From Strigamia acuminata (lineage: Eukaryota > Arthropoda > Chilopoda > Geophilomorpha > Linotaeniidae), in contig OX442314.1 of the NCBI GenBank assembly GCA_949358305.1, positions 9,231,060-9,295,059 of the forward strand: a DNA stretch of 64,000 nt. Direction: 5' to 3'. Each line of letters starts with the position of its first letter. Within the stretch, counting starts at the first letter, position 1. Below the pieces are notes generated by a model. The model ran no database searches. It worked only from the letters and a program-made list of their open reading frames with translations, and was not told where the DNA came from. Shown here one piece after another: positions 21,191-32,499 of this stretch. Made by a program: the position numbers and the translations under genes.

Positions 21191-21697
21191 TTCCAAAATC
21201 CGATTTCGTTTTTATGACGGAAAAACCGTCACTTCCGGGCTCCCAAAATCAGCTAAATCAGCGAAATCCATTTTATATTGAACGCGCCTAATATTTTACC
21301 CAAAAAATCAATTTATTCTACTCAAAAAATCAACAACAAAGAGTTAGTATGTAACTTTCTAAAATTACACGTCCGAACACGTCTATCCAACAAATCCCGA
21401 ACCCAAAAGAAACCAAACCAACAAAAAAAAACGCCCGCTTGTAAAAACGAAAAGCAAAACGTAAACAAATGACTTTCACTTTAATCCAGTTCCTAAACAT
21501 TCGAAAGTTTTCGCGGGAAGTGATTCACCTGAGGTTACGCACCTGTTGACACACCTGCAACCGGTGAGGGGAAACGATGACCGTGACTCGAGACTCCACC
21601 ATCATCACTGACCTCGTTTTCGAGCCGGCAACAGGGTCGTCAACCTTCGTCGTAACAAGTTCCGACATGTTCTCGCCAAACCACAACCTCGCACCCG
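21191..21697. other. Spacer rising in G+C toward the gene at 21851
   Basis: AT-rich to about 21520, then G+C-richer with CpGs. A short ATG frame at 21577-21792 is probably promoter-region DNA, not a gene. Confidence 0.4.
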
Positions 21698-21850
21698 ATT
21701 GGCTCCCACACACCGCGCGCGAAACATCCGCAAATGACGTCACGCCAACAAACAGACGGACAAACCGAAGCGGTTACGTCACGCGCGGATGATGCCGAGA
21801 GTTGTGGAGTGCGAGTGCACGTGGAGCGAAGGCTCAGATTGAGTTATGCG
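21698..21850 (+). promoter_or_regulatory. Likely promoter and 5' UTR of the BH3 gene
   Basis: Contains an inverted CCAAT box (ATTGG, 21698-21702), a full palindromic CRE TGACGTCA (21735-21742) and a second CRE-like TACGTCA (21775-21781). A TCAGATTG at about 21834 could serve as an initiator. An ATG at 21846, five bases before the proposed start and in another frame, opens a 14-codon upstream frame. Binding and start site are inferred from motifs only. Confidence 0.45.
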
Positions 21851-24293
21851 ATGGAGACGTGCGAGTGCTGCGACAAGTGGTCATCTCTGATGGGTTCTTC
21901 GTCCGTTCGTCTGCCGCGTTGGATGCCGTTCGCGGGCGTGCTCCGCTCGACCGGAGCGCGGGTGATGCACGCGCTGGTCGTCAACGTGCCCGTGCAACTC
22001 GTGTTTGATGGACAAGTGCAAATCTTTGCGATGCACACGTTGGTGCAGGTTGTGTTCCACACCGTGTTCACGGCTGCTTCGAGGCTAAATCAAGGTGAGT
22101 CACTGAGTAAATTTAGATTTTTTTAATTTGTCTTGATTTATTTTTTAGTTTTGCTTTTTTTTTTCACTTTTTTCACTTTCTTTCACTTGCTTTGTGTTTT
22201 CATTTTTTATTCATTTCTTCCATGTTTTTATTCACTTTTTCCACGTTTTCCCATGTATTTATTCATTTTTTCCATGTTTTTCCATGTTTTTCCACTTATT
22301 ATTCATTTTTTCCATGTTTTATTCATTTTTTCTACGTTTTTATTCATTTTTTCCACGTTTTCCCATGTATTTATTTCTTTTTTTCATGTTTTTCCATGTT
22401 TTTCCACTTATTATTCATTTTTTCCATGTTTTTATTCATTTTTTTCCATGTTTTTACTCATTTTTACCATGTTTTTATTCATTTTTTCCATGTTTTGCCA
22501 TGTTTTTCCACGTTTTACCATGTTTTTATTCATTTTTTCCATGTTTTGTCATGTTTTTCCACGTTTTACCATAATTTTCCATTTTTTATTCATTTTTTCC
22601 ACTTATATTCATTTTTTGCATGTTTTTCCATGTTTTGCAATGTATTTCCACCTTTTTTCACGTTTTCCCATGTTTTTCCTTTTCATTTTTCCTTTTTTCC
22701 CAATATATTCCAACATTTCCAATTTCTTTTTTTCTTTTTTCACATTTTTGCATCAAAAAATTGACTTTTCCCGTTCTTTAGGCGACGGCACTTTACCCGA
22801 TGTTGTTCCGCCGCTGGAGCAAGACGTGTACGGGAGCATCGGACACGGACTCAGGCTATTAGCCGACGATTTTGACGGCGGCTCCACAAACCCGACGACG
22901 AGTCTCTTCGGCTGCTTGTCAGTTATTTTCGCACAGGTGAGACATTTCTGCACGTCAAAACGCACTTTTTTCGACCGAGAAACGGCGAGATGAGCGCGTT
23001 TTGATGTTTATCTGGTGTTGGTGACAGCTGCATCGTTAATTTGATGGCGAAACAAGTCGAAATGAGTCGATCTGACACTTTACAAATGACCCAGCCCATT
23101 AAATCCACAAATAAACTCAATGCACCGCATTCAATGTTTTTTATTTTTATTTTTATTAATTTTTTCAATTTTAATTATCATTGAGTTTGGTGGATTCTGA
23201 TGGCAAGCAGTTGAGTGGCGCCATCTGGCGGTGATAAAGGAGGTGCGCTTAATTTGTGATGAATTTGTGATGCAATGCGTAAAATTGGAATGGCAGCTGA
23301 ATAATTAGATGGAGTGACCACTCTAGTTGTCCGAGCCTTTGTCCAGTTTAATTTATTCATTGGTATTTAGAATTTTTTTTTAATTTTTTTTAAATTTTTT
23401 TTTTAAATTTTTATTTATTTATTTATTCATAGAAGTGATATTTATGACGTCATATTTCATGCGGAGATTGTGTTTGACTTATTAAATTTTCATGAAATGT
23501 TTGTATAAGTTCTAATCACTTGCATCAACAGATTGGTTAAGTCAACACGTTGATCCAAATTGATCCTGACTTTATATCTCGCGTTCTAAAAATTCGATTT
23601 AATTAAAAATGGGGGGAGGAGTGTAAAATAAAAGAGTGGTTTTTATTATTAACACTAGGTGCGTTCAAATTGGTTTAAAAAAATCTGCTTAAATGTTTTA
23701 AGTCGATAACCTCGTTTTCATTTCTGGATATGACGGTTTTATGTCATATTTTGCTTAAGTTAGGCCAAGGATGCGATTTGCGCATGCTCAGTTGAACAAT
23801 CATTCATTTCTCAATTGCGCAAAAGCCTGCGTATTAGTGATACAGAAACGAATCGCGATATAACGAATTATTCGTTATAACGAATCACGATATAACGAAT
23901 TATTCGTTATAACGAATCACGATAGAACGAATTATTCGTTATAACGAATAGGTAAAAATGTCCCATTTGGTTGGTTGGCCGTAGAACACTATGTTAAAAA
24001 AAATTCGTTATAACGAATTATCGTTATAACGAACTGATTTTTTGGTTCCTTGCTATTCGTTGTAAGGAGTTTCGACTGTATTAGTATTTTGTTGAGTAAA
24101 TAAGTCGCTTATTTCACTTATTTGTAGTTTTAGTATTTGTTTAAGTGGCGGATAATTTGAACGCAATTGGTGATTTTTTTGTTTATTTTTTTATTTATTT
24201 AAATTTTATTTTTTTTTATTAATTTTTTTATTTATTTATTTGTAGGGTTGGCATTTCCTCGTTCAACTGATGGATTATTTGTGGAATTTTTAG
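21851..24293 (+). CDS. Candidate BH3-only apoptosis activator (three exons, 148 aa)
   Basis: Exons 21851-22094, 22782-22936 and 24246-24293 join in phase (phase 1, then phase 0) at GT-AG sites: CAAG/GTGAGT, TTCTTTAG/, CACAG/GTGAGA, TTTGTAG/. The frame ends TAG at 24291. Residues 101-113, IGHGLRLLADDFD, fit the BH3 consensus hydrophobic-x3-hydrophobic-x2-hydrophobic-small-Asp-x-hydrophobic-Asp at every position. A hydrophobic patch (SLFGCLSVIFAQ) and a Trp-rich tail (GWHFLVQLMDYLWNF) follow. No BH1 (NWGR-like) or BH2 is visible, so it resembles BH3-only proteins such as EGL-1, Bim and Bmf, which neutralise anti-apoptotic Bcl-2 proteins at the mitochondrion. Exon 1 has G/C-rich third positions but matches nothing I know. 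The frame is also open upstream to an ATG at 21734, so the start is uncertain. The splice model is inferred. Confidence 0.6.
22140..22745. repeat. 10-bp T-rich minisatellite in intron 1 of the BH3 gene
   Basis: Irregular copies of TTTTTCCATG and TTTTTATTCA words, roughly 10 bp each, fill most of intron 1. They give overlapping spurious frames of Phe, His and Ser in all three frames. Confidence 0.85.
23216..23232 (-). promoter_or_regulatory. CTCF-like motif in intron 2 of the BH3 gene
   Basis: The minus strand reads CACCGCCAGATGGCGCC, close to the CCASYAGRKGGC core. It faces the + strand motif at 15872. Confidence 0.35.
23843..24078. mobile_element. Pogo/Tigger-like inverted-repeat element (MITE), TA duplication
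   Basis: 236 bp from CAGAAACGAATCGCGATATA to TTCGTTGTAAGGAGTTTCGACTG, flanked by TA on both sides (23841-23842, 24079-24080). The CAGTCGAAAC-type end and TA target fit pogo/Tigger relatives of Tc1-mariner. The interior has several TTCGTTATAACGAA palindromes. There is no transposase. It sits in intron 2 of the BH3 gene. Confidence 0.8.
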
Positions 24294-25078
24294 GGGATAA
24301 TTTCGAGTAAAAAAGATAAATAATTATTCAGGGAATTTCCATACTGCCGTCCAAGGATTTCTTTTCTTCTTCTTATTGTTTGTTTATTATTTTTTTTTTT
24401 ATATAAAAATGGAAATTTGAAATATTAAATTTTTGTTTTGTTTTATTTTGATTTGCTCAAAAGCCAAAACCAAAAAAAATGGATAATTAAAATAAAAAAT
24501 GAATGAATGAAATTTCTTAAGTTTTGCATCTTTGCTATAAAAATTGTATTTAAAAATAAAAATTACAAAAAAATGGCGCTCGGAAAAAATAAACTGTGAT
24601 ATTTTATATAAAGTTGAAAAATTTTTTTTGAAAATTTTTTTTAAGAAATTTTTTTTTTGTTAATTTATATTTTTCACTTATTATTATTATTATTATTTTT
24701 TTTTGTATAAATCTCATTTGTGGTAGCGTTGTAGATAGTTATCAACTCAATTACTCGTTTGATGTCACTTTATAAGGTTGTGTTTACATATCTAGCAATA
24801 GAAATATAATTTCCATACTTAATAATTGTTAATGTGTCCAATATACATCTATGTAACAATAACAACCTTTTTCTTTATTGAATATATTTTTGATGTAAAT
24901 AATTTTCCACTTAAAAAAAAAACAAACAAAAAAAAAATAATAAAATTTTTTTGTGATAATTTTTCTTTTATTTAATAAAAAAAAACTTAAAGCAACAAAA
25001 ATTGCTTTATTTCATTACCCTGTCTTTCAATTTTGATATTTAGTACTATAAAATTTGTAAACTTTTAATAAAAATAAA
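24294..25078 (+). other. Probable 3' UTR of the BH3 gene
   Basis: AT-rich sequence after the TAG at 24291. Two overlapping polyadenylation signals AATAAA lie at 25067-25072 and 25073-25078. No other gene is seen. Confidence 0.4.
25067..25078 (+). terminator. Polyadenylation signals (AATAAA, two copies)
   Basis: Two AATAAA hexamers in a row, the best candidate 3' end for the BH3 gene transcript. AATAAA is common by chance in such AT-rich DNA. Confidence 0.35.
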
Positions 25079-25659
25079 GTTTGAAAATAATAATAAAAAA
25101 AAAAATGTGTTTTTATTTTAATAAAAAAATTGATCACGGGATAAATTGACTTCATTTTTGCCATTATTTTTCCTCTTTTTGTCGGAAAATGAAGGCAAAG
25201 GGTTAATGATGCATGGCGCGATTGTATAGGAAGGGGGAAACAGAAATGTCGATCTGATACATCACGAGTTTGATAATTACATCAAAATTGAGTCATCCAA
25301 ATGAAAAGAAACAAATTGGTTCAATTTTCAAGAGAACATGCTCTTTGATTGAAATTTAGACACCCAACTGACATTCATTTTAGAGTTTCAACCCTTTTTT
25401 GTGAAAACTTAACGAGAAAACCAAATAAAAGCAAAGAGAATAATAACGCACACTTCACAAAACAGTGTACAGCGGTGCAGCCGAACCGTCGCTTGCGCAG
25501 GGCGGCCGACGGCCGACTCGAAGCCACAACTCGTTGCTCATATTTATAGGTTCGCTACTTCGCTCTGATGGTTCCGCTGCAATTAATGCAGTTTTTTTTA
25601 TCGAAAAGTATCGCTTTTACACTAAACCTGCAATTTTTAATTAACAAAGGATAAATTTT

Positions 25660-26060
25660 ACATTTAATTCTGTGGTTTTTCATGGAAATTGATCATTTTT
25701 GCACCTTAAATTGTAGTTTTTCATGGAAATTGATCATTTTTGCACCTTAAATTACAGTTTTTCATGGAAATTGATCATTTTTGCAACTTAAATAATAGTT
25801 TTTCATGGAAATTGATCATTTTTGCACCTTAAATTATAGTTTTTCATGAAAATTGATTATTTTTGCACGTTAAATTATAGTTTTTCAATAAAACGAATTA
25901 ATTTACGACTTAAATTTTTAGTTTTTTGTCAAAAATGTTCATTTTGACACATGCAACTGTAGTGTTTCAATACAAATAACCATTTTTGCACTTAAAATTG
26001 TAGTTTTTTTTATTAAAAACAATCATTTTGCACCTAAAACTAAGGTTTTCCAATAAAAAC
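25660..26060. repeat. 41-bp minisatellite
   Basis: Unit AGTTTTTCATGGAAATTGAT, then CATTTTTGCACCTTAAATTAT. The word CATGG is at 25681, 25722, 25763 and 25804, exactly 41 bp apart. Copies decay rightward. No sequence similarity to the 41-bp array at 1088. Confidence 0.93.
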
Positions 26061-27780
26061 GATCATGTCAGCAGTCATATTTCTACTTTTTTGCACCTAG
26101 ACTGCATTATCTAATCTTTAAAAATCTATTCTTCCCCTGACTTTGCAAACTCGGCGCCGTGTCTGACCACATCCCATAAATCCGAGCAGTGAAGCCGTCA
26201 AAACTCGCCTCATTTTCCCAGCCACCCGAATACAACTCCGAACAATCTAACTCGCACTTGATTAAAACAACTTTAATCAGCTGTAAACACACTGTCCCAA
26301 AAATTAGTCTTAGGTCGCAACTGTTCGTCGCCACTGCTCGATCCAGCCAGCTGACGACCATAAATTGACAAATTGAGTTTTATTTGTCATGTAATTGTAA
26401 ATCACCCTAATTACACATCCCTTTCCCTTTTTACCCCTTTAGGTGTTTAGATTAGGCCCGGAGTCCCCCGGGATCCAACTTGGTTGATTAACTGTCATTG
26501 AGGCGACGAGTTAATCAAAGTGTCAGCCATTTTCTCGTTTCTTCAATTAATTGAGATTTATTAATTTTTATTTTTATATATCCCACCAAAAAAAAAATTA
26601 AAAAATGGAAATTAAGTTTTGGGGGGGCAAGGGGGGGCAGGTTCCATAAAATTCTAATATACGACCGTTTCATTTGCCCGTCTATAAATTTAAATGGAAA
26701 TCGTAATTAAGATGTCATCTTTTATCTGCAAACAAATAGCTCCGAACACATGTCACTTTTTATCTTTTCAATTTCTCCCCAGTGGTGGCTCCATCTGACG
26801 CGAGATTGATGCAATTCGGTGCGTACAAGCGGCGCAGACGATCCAAAAACCCTCCAAAACACGAGTCAAACTCGTCTTATCTCCTTCTTATCTCGAGTGT
26901 AATCCACATCCAAAGAGAGACACACACACATCACATTGAAAAATGATAATAACACGAGGGAAATTCGTTCTTTAATTATTCTCGAGACAAAGAAAAACGA
27001 CTCGATACACATTTCTTCCCGTCTTAAGAATAAAAAGATAACGACGAAGCAAATTGCAATTTCTTTACTTACAAATGCATCCCAAGAGTTTTTTAGTCTT
27101 CTTTTATCAGTGTTTGGACGTTCTAGTTGCTAAAATAGCATTTTTCTTGCACTTGAACTGATCAATCAGCCAGACTCATCAAGTAGAGTTTGTCTAAAAA
27201 ATTACGACCGGTTTAGGCACTCGAGAGCCACCACCAGGGGGATCTTTTAGCAGACTGTAAAGTATCCGATGTGCCAGCTGCTGCTCTCTCTCTCTCTCTT
27301 TCTGAGAGATAAAAGTGTATACTGATAAAGCAAATAAAATTCAGCAGTGATTTACACCTGACAACCTTTCACCTCTTTTCGTGGAAGCCATTATTAATTA
27401 ACAACGTGGAGTTTTGGTTTGCGCCATTGTATCATCGCCGGTTGGAAGATTATGGGAGGAAGAGTGCTTTTAGGGTTTAGTGTAATAGATGGCAGAAGCC
27501 ATTTGCACTCAAATTCCAACGTGAGGACTCGGGTGGATTCCTCCTTGCTTGGTGGGAGATTAGACGGCTTCGCTGTCAACAATATCAATTTGTGATTACC
27601 GCTAAGTCCTGGTGATCATCCGCTTCGTGCGGGAACATCGCTTCCTATTATTATATTTCTTAAAGTGGTTGACAATTACATGTATTTGTTACGTATGTAT
27701 TGTTGTTTGAATAAATCGAAGTATGTCTTTTGAACGGTGTGTATGACACTGGTATCTAATGGGGTCCAATTGGATTTTCA
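26061..27780. other. Non-coding stretch with no supportable gene
   Basis: A minus-strand frame at 26107-26361 (84 codons) has no recognisable features. CCACCAGGGGGAT at about 27231 is CTCF-like. A CT dinucleotide run lies near 27283-27300. Confidence 0.4.
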
Positions 27781-27784
27781 CGCA

Positions 27785-28420
27785 AAATAAAGCATTTTCT
27801 GGTGAAATAATGCATTTTAATGTAAATAAATGCGTTTTCAGACAAAATAAATGCGTTTTCAGACAAAATAAATGCATTTTTAGACAAAATAAATGCATTT
27901 TCAGACAAAATAAATGCATTTTCAGAAAAATAAATGCTTCTTAAACAAAATAAATGCGTTTTTAGACAAAATAAATGCATTTTTAGACAAAATAAATGCA
28001 TTTTCAGACAAAATAAATGTATTTTCAGACAAAATAAATGCGTTTTCAGACAAAATAAATGCATTTTTAGACAAAATAAATGTATTTTTAGACAAAATAA
28101 ATGTATTTTTAGACAAAATAAATAAATTTTTAGAAAAATAAATGCATTTCAGACAAAATAAATGCATTTTCAGACTAAATAAATGCATTTTCAGACTAAA
28201 TAAATGCATTTTCAAACAAAATAAATGCATTTTTAGACAAAAAAATCCATTTTCAGAAAAATAAATGCTTTTCAGACAAAATAAATGCATTTTCAGACAA
28301 AATAAATGCGTTTTCAGACGAAATAAATGCATTTTCAGTCAAAATAAATGCATTTTCAGTCAAAATAAATGCATTTTCAGTCAAAATAAATGCATTTTCA
28401 AACAAAAAAATCCATTATGA
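27785..28420. repeat. 21-bp minisatellite
   Basis: About 29 copies of ACAAAATAAATGCATTTTCAG with G/A and C/T variants; neighbouring GACAAAAT words at 27841 and 27862 are 21 bp apart. Since 21 is a multiple of three, four frames stay open through long parts of it (up to 136 codons), all spurious. Confidence 0.95.
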
Positions 28421-28439
28421 ACAAAAACATGCATTTTTA

Positions 28440-30520
28440 TTTGGAATAAAACACATTTTAATATGTGTAGCATGTACCGGGTGCCCTTTGGAATCGCCAC
28501 TGGACAGCACTCATCGAGACATTTCCTCCAGCCTCATCATCTGACCCCTATGGGCCGTTTCCCCAATCAACCGACCCAAGATAATCATATCAATTACCCA
28601 ACTCTACATGTCACACACCAAAAAAAAAAAACCCAAATGAATTATAGATTAAACAAACAAGTTGTAAAAAGAAATGGACAACCATAACACTTTTATTTAC
28701 GATGTTTATACTTATTGTAATCTCCTTAAGAACTTTATTGATACCAGTCAAACTCCTCACCAAACTTGTTTATAAAATAAAATATAAAAACACAACGAAT
28801 AAAATAAAATAAAAAAAAATAAAAAAAAACGTGTTAACCATGCAATGATAATAATAATAAACAAGTTTGATATGTGTAGCATAGCATCACCTTCCCTTCT
28901 TTTGTATGTGGGGACTCCTGGTGGCATTTCTCCTCTTTTATAGCTCAGCATTTGCTTCATGAAATGACAGACTGCATTCGATCATAAAATGCAGCAGTAA
29001 ATTGGGTTTTATGAGCAGTTCTCTGCCTTGTGTGCCACAATAATTGTTTATTCAAGTCGATGGATGGGAAAAGTCAATCTGAATGCAACGTCCATTTTCT
29101 ACAACGCCACCTGTTCGACAAAAATAAAGAAAAGTGGTTCTGTGCTCCCGATTCCGCCGGATAAAGCCAAATCAGATGAAAAGACATTTTTTCCTTCTTC
29201 TTTCAACTCCTCACTTTTGTTGCTCGCAAAGAGCAGCGCCATAAAAGTTTTATAATCGTCTTTGGTGACAAATATGCAAATGACGCTTTCCACGGTGTAA
29301 TTACGCACGCGCAGTGGGAAATGTTAAACTGTTAATTCTACAATATTAATTCTTGGAAGCGGGGTTTAGGGCGGACCTCGTTATAACGAATTGTGGGGGT
29401 TGGGGCGGCGATTCGTTGTAACGAGGTCGCGTGTGCCAAATCTGCGGTTCGCCTCGAGCTGATGTTTCTTGGTATGCAAATGAGAGGATTGCGACTGCAA
29501 AGCTCGCTTGCTCAAAGCTCATTTATTTGATTTATCCTCGCAAATCCACCTCCATTTGTAATTTGGATCCCGCAAAAAAGATATAAAATCCGGATCTGTC
29601 AATCAAATTTTTTTTTTGTCTTCTGGTTAAGAGATAAAGGAAACAAAAGGCAATTTATTTTTTTTTTTGTTATTTTTTTTTATTTTGGCTTCAAGATTTA
29701 ACCCTTTTGTTGGATTCAACGAAGGAAGATGAGTGGCGTGTATTTTCATGTCATTTTTATGATGGGGAATGAGGTGTTGAATATTCATCAGGTGTCAGCA
29801 ACTTCATTAGGATTTTTACGAGGTGTTGGGAGAAATGTGGGTTAAGAAAGAAAAAATTAATAAATAATATAAATAATATCAAAAGAAAAAAAATAATTAT
29901 TTTTTTTATTTTTATTTTTTTTATTTTTTTTATTTTTATTATTTTTTTGTTAATTTGATGTGATGGCGAGTTCGTGGAAAAATAGTAAATTGTTTGGTTG
30001 TCTGGAAAATTGTCGTAAACTGGGCCGGCTTTCGTTGCACTCATAAAATAAAAATCAACCCTGTTGCTATTATTTCAATTGGGAGGTAATAAAGTGGAGA
30101 GAAGTAGTAAAAGTTAATTTTTGGTGTTTTTCGGATTAGTTTCAGGTGATGAAGGTTTTAAGTTGGTGTTTCTGGTGCGATGGAAGTGGGGATTTATTAT
30201 TTAAATGTTGGATTGGTGCTCGGGTGCTTGTTGGGTGTTGTGGAGGGGAATTGGATCCCGTTTGTGGATGTGTGAGAGGAGGCGCCACTTCGGGTTTCGT
30301 ACGAACTGGTGTTTAGGTGGTTTGCTGATTCCCGTGGAAAATGTTTGTGTATCATGACATTTCAGCAAAATCTAAATTTTTTTTTTTTTTTGAAATTAAA
30401 TTTTAGTTTTTTTTTTAAAAAAAATCTTACTTGGTGATATGCAACAGCGGTAGGTCCTGAAGATTTTCGTTTATTTTCGTGTTCTTTATCTTGCTCTATC
30501 TTAAACGAATCGAACGTGCA
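28440..30520. other. AT-rich non-coding DNA
   Basis: No supportable gene. It includes T- and A-rich low complexity at 29860-29950 and 30380-30420, and the small palindromic element at 29374-29428. Confidence 0.45.
29374..29428. mobile_element. 55-bp palindromic mini-element
   Basis: 18-bp arms GACCTCGTTATAACGAAT and ATTCGTTGTAACGAGGTC (one mismatch) around a G-rich 19-bp centre. The arm recalls the TTCGTTATAACGAA words of the element at 23843, so it may be a minimal member of a related family. Confidence 0.5.
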
Positions 30521-30524
30521 CAAT

Positions 30525-31930
30525 TTTTTGCCAGTTTTTGCCCGATTTTGTCCGGTTTTGCCCGATTTTGCCCGATTTTGCCCGATTTTGCCCCGGTTTT
30601 GCTCGATTTTGCCCGGTTTTGCCCGAATTTGTCCGATTTTAGTAGATTTTGCCCGATTTTGACAGATTTTGTCGGACTTTTGTAAGATTTTGACCGATTT
30701 TGCCCGGTTTTGCCCGATTTTGCCCGGTTTTGCCCGGTTTTGCCCGGTTTTGCTCGGTTTTGCCCGATTTTGCCCCGGTTTTGCCCGATTTTGCCCGGTT
30801 TTGCCCGGTTTTGCCCGAATTGCCAGATTTTGTCCGATTTTAGTAGATTTTGCCCGATTTTGACAGATTTTGTCGGACTTTTGTAAGATTTTGACCGATT
30901 TTGCCCGGTTTTGCCCGATTTTTCTCGGTTTTGCCCGATTTTGCCCGAATTGCCAGATTTTGTCCGATTTTAGTAGATTTTGCCCTTTTGACAGATTTTG
31001 TCGGACTTTTGTAAGATTTTGACCGATTTTGCCCGGTTTTGCCCGGTTTTGCCCGGTTTTGCTCGGTTTTGCCCGATTTTGCCCCGGTTTTGCCCGATTT
31101 TGCCCGGTTTTGCCCGGTTTTGCCCGAATTGCCAGATTTTGTCCGATTTTAGTAGATTTTGCCCGATTTTGACAGATTTTGTCGGACTTTTGTAAGATTT
31201 TGACCGATTTTGCCCGGTTTTGCCCGATTTTTCTCGGTTTTGCCCGATTTTGCCCGAATTGCCAGATTTTGTCCGATTTTAGTAGATTTTGCCCTTTTGA
31301 CAGATTTTGTCGGACTTTTGTAAGATTTTGACCGATTTTGCCCGGTTTTGCCCGATTTTGCCCGGTTTTGCCCCGGTTTTGCCCGGTTTTGCCCGGTTTT
31401 GCCCGATTTTGCCCGGTTTTGCCCGAATTGCCAGATTTTGTCCGATTTTAGTAGATTTTGCCCTTTTGACAGATTTTGTCGGACTTTTGTAAGATTTTGA
31501 CCGATTTTGCCCGGTTTTGCCCGGTTTTGCTCGGTTTTGCCCGATTTTGCCCCAGTTTTGCCCGGTTTTGCCCGGTTTTGCCCGGTTTTGCCCGAATTGC
31601 CAGATTTTGTCCGATTTTAGTAGATTTTGCCCGATTTTGACAGATTTTGTCGGACTTTTGTAAGATTTTGACCGATTTTGCCCGGTTTTGCCCGATTTTT
31701 CTCGGTTTTGCCCGATTTTGCCCGAATTGCCAGATTTTGTCCGATTTTAGTAGATTTTGCCCGACTTTGGCAGATTTTGTCCGACTTTTTAAGATTTTGA
31801 CCGATTTTGCCCGAACTTGCAGATCTTCACGCCAGATTTTGCCAGATTTTGCAAGCTTTTGCCCGATTCTGCATGATTTTGCATGATTTTGCCAGATTTT
31901 GTCCGATTTCTCCCGAACTTGTGCATCTTC
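30525..31930. repeat. 10-bp minisatellite with higher-order blocks
   Basis: The basic 10-mer is TTTTGCCCGA/TTTTGCCCGG. A variant run, GACAGATTTTGTCGGACTTT, recurs at 30661, 30862, 30990, 31171, 31299, 31468 and 31639, so the 10-mers are organised into longer blocks (for example 201+128 then 181+128). It decays to the right through about 32060. Confidence 0.94.
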
Positions 31931-32253
31931 TCGCTCGATCTAGCCCACATTTGCAGATCTTTTTCCCCGATCTTGCAGACCTCACCCAATCTTGCGTAAT
32001 TTCTCGTTCATTCTTGCCAGATTTTGTCCAAACGTGCAGATCTTCTCACCCGATCTTGCACACCATTCTGTTACAGTTTCAGCAAATATTTTTCTTGGCA
32101 AAATCAAACTTTTAATTGCCAATACCTTAAAACAGATCCCCCAATTTTTCTAATCATTTACCTCACACCCATTCACACTTTTTTGTTTCCAACTCGAAAA
32201 GATACATTTACCAACCAACTTTACCGTACAAAACAAAACAATCTACCAACCGT

Positions 32254-32494
32254 GTGACGATAACGTACCGGCGCAAATAACAAGATAATAAGATAAGTTT
32301 AACAGGAGAAAATAGTGAACTGTGTAACTGAGATAAAGTAAAATGGAGGCGCTTGGAGGCGCTTGTTTTATCAAAACATGAACATTTATTGCTTGGGTAT
32401 ATAATTACAATAAATAATTAATAACAACCAATTTGGAAGTTTGACTAGTTTTGGCCAAGTATGTTAAATACTTGCGCCGGTACGTCATCGTCAC
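32254..32494. mobile_element. Inverted-repeat-bounded element, 241 bp
   Basis: Ends GTGACGATAACGTACCGGCG and CGCCGGTACGTCATCGTCAC are inverted copies with one mismatch. AACCGT lies on the left and AACCTT on the right, which may be an imperfect target duplication. The interior is AT-rich with an internal GGAGGCGCTT doublet. No coding capacity. Confidence 0.6.
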
Positions 32495-32499
32495 AACCT

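Noticed and set aside
22133-22993. A 286-codon very hydrophobic frame (poly Phe/Ser/His)
   Set aside because: Mostly translation of the T-rich intron minisatellite. Only its last part, after the splice acceptor at 22780-22781, is real coding sequence (exon 2 of the BH3 gene).
26107-26361. 84-codon minus-strand frame with mixed composition
   Set aside because: Looks more protein-like than most, but there is no recognisable motif or splice context; could not be supported.
27689-28332. Five overlapping frames on both strands (e.g. HLFCLKM repeats)
   Set aside because: A 21-bp array stays open in several frames because 21 is a multiple of three.
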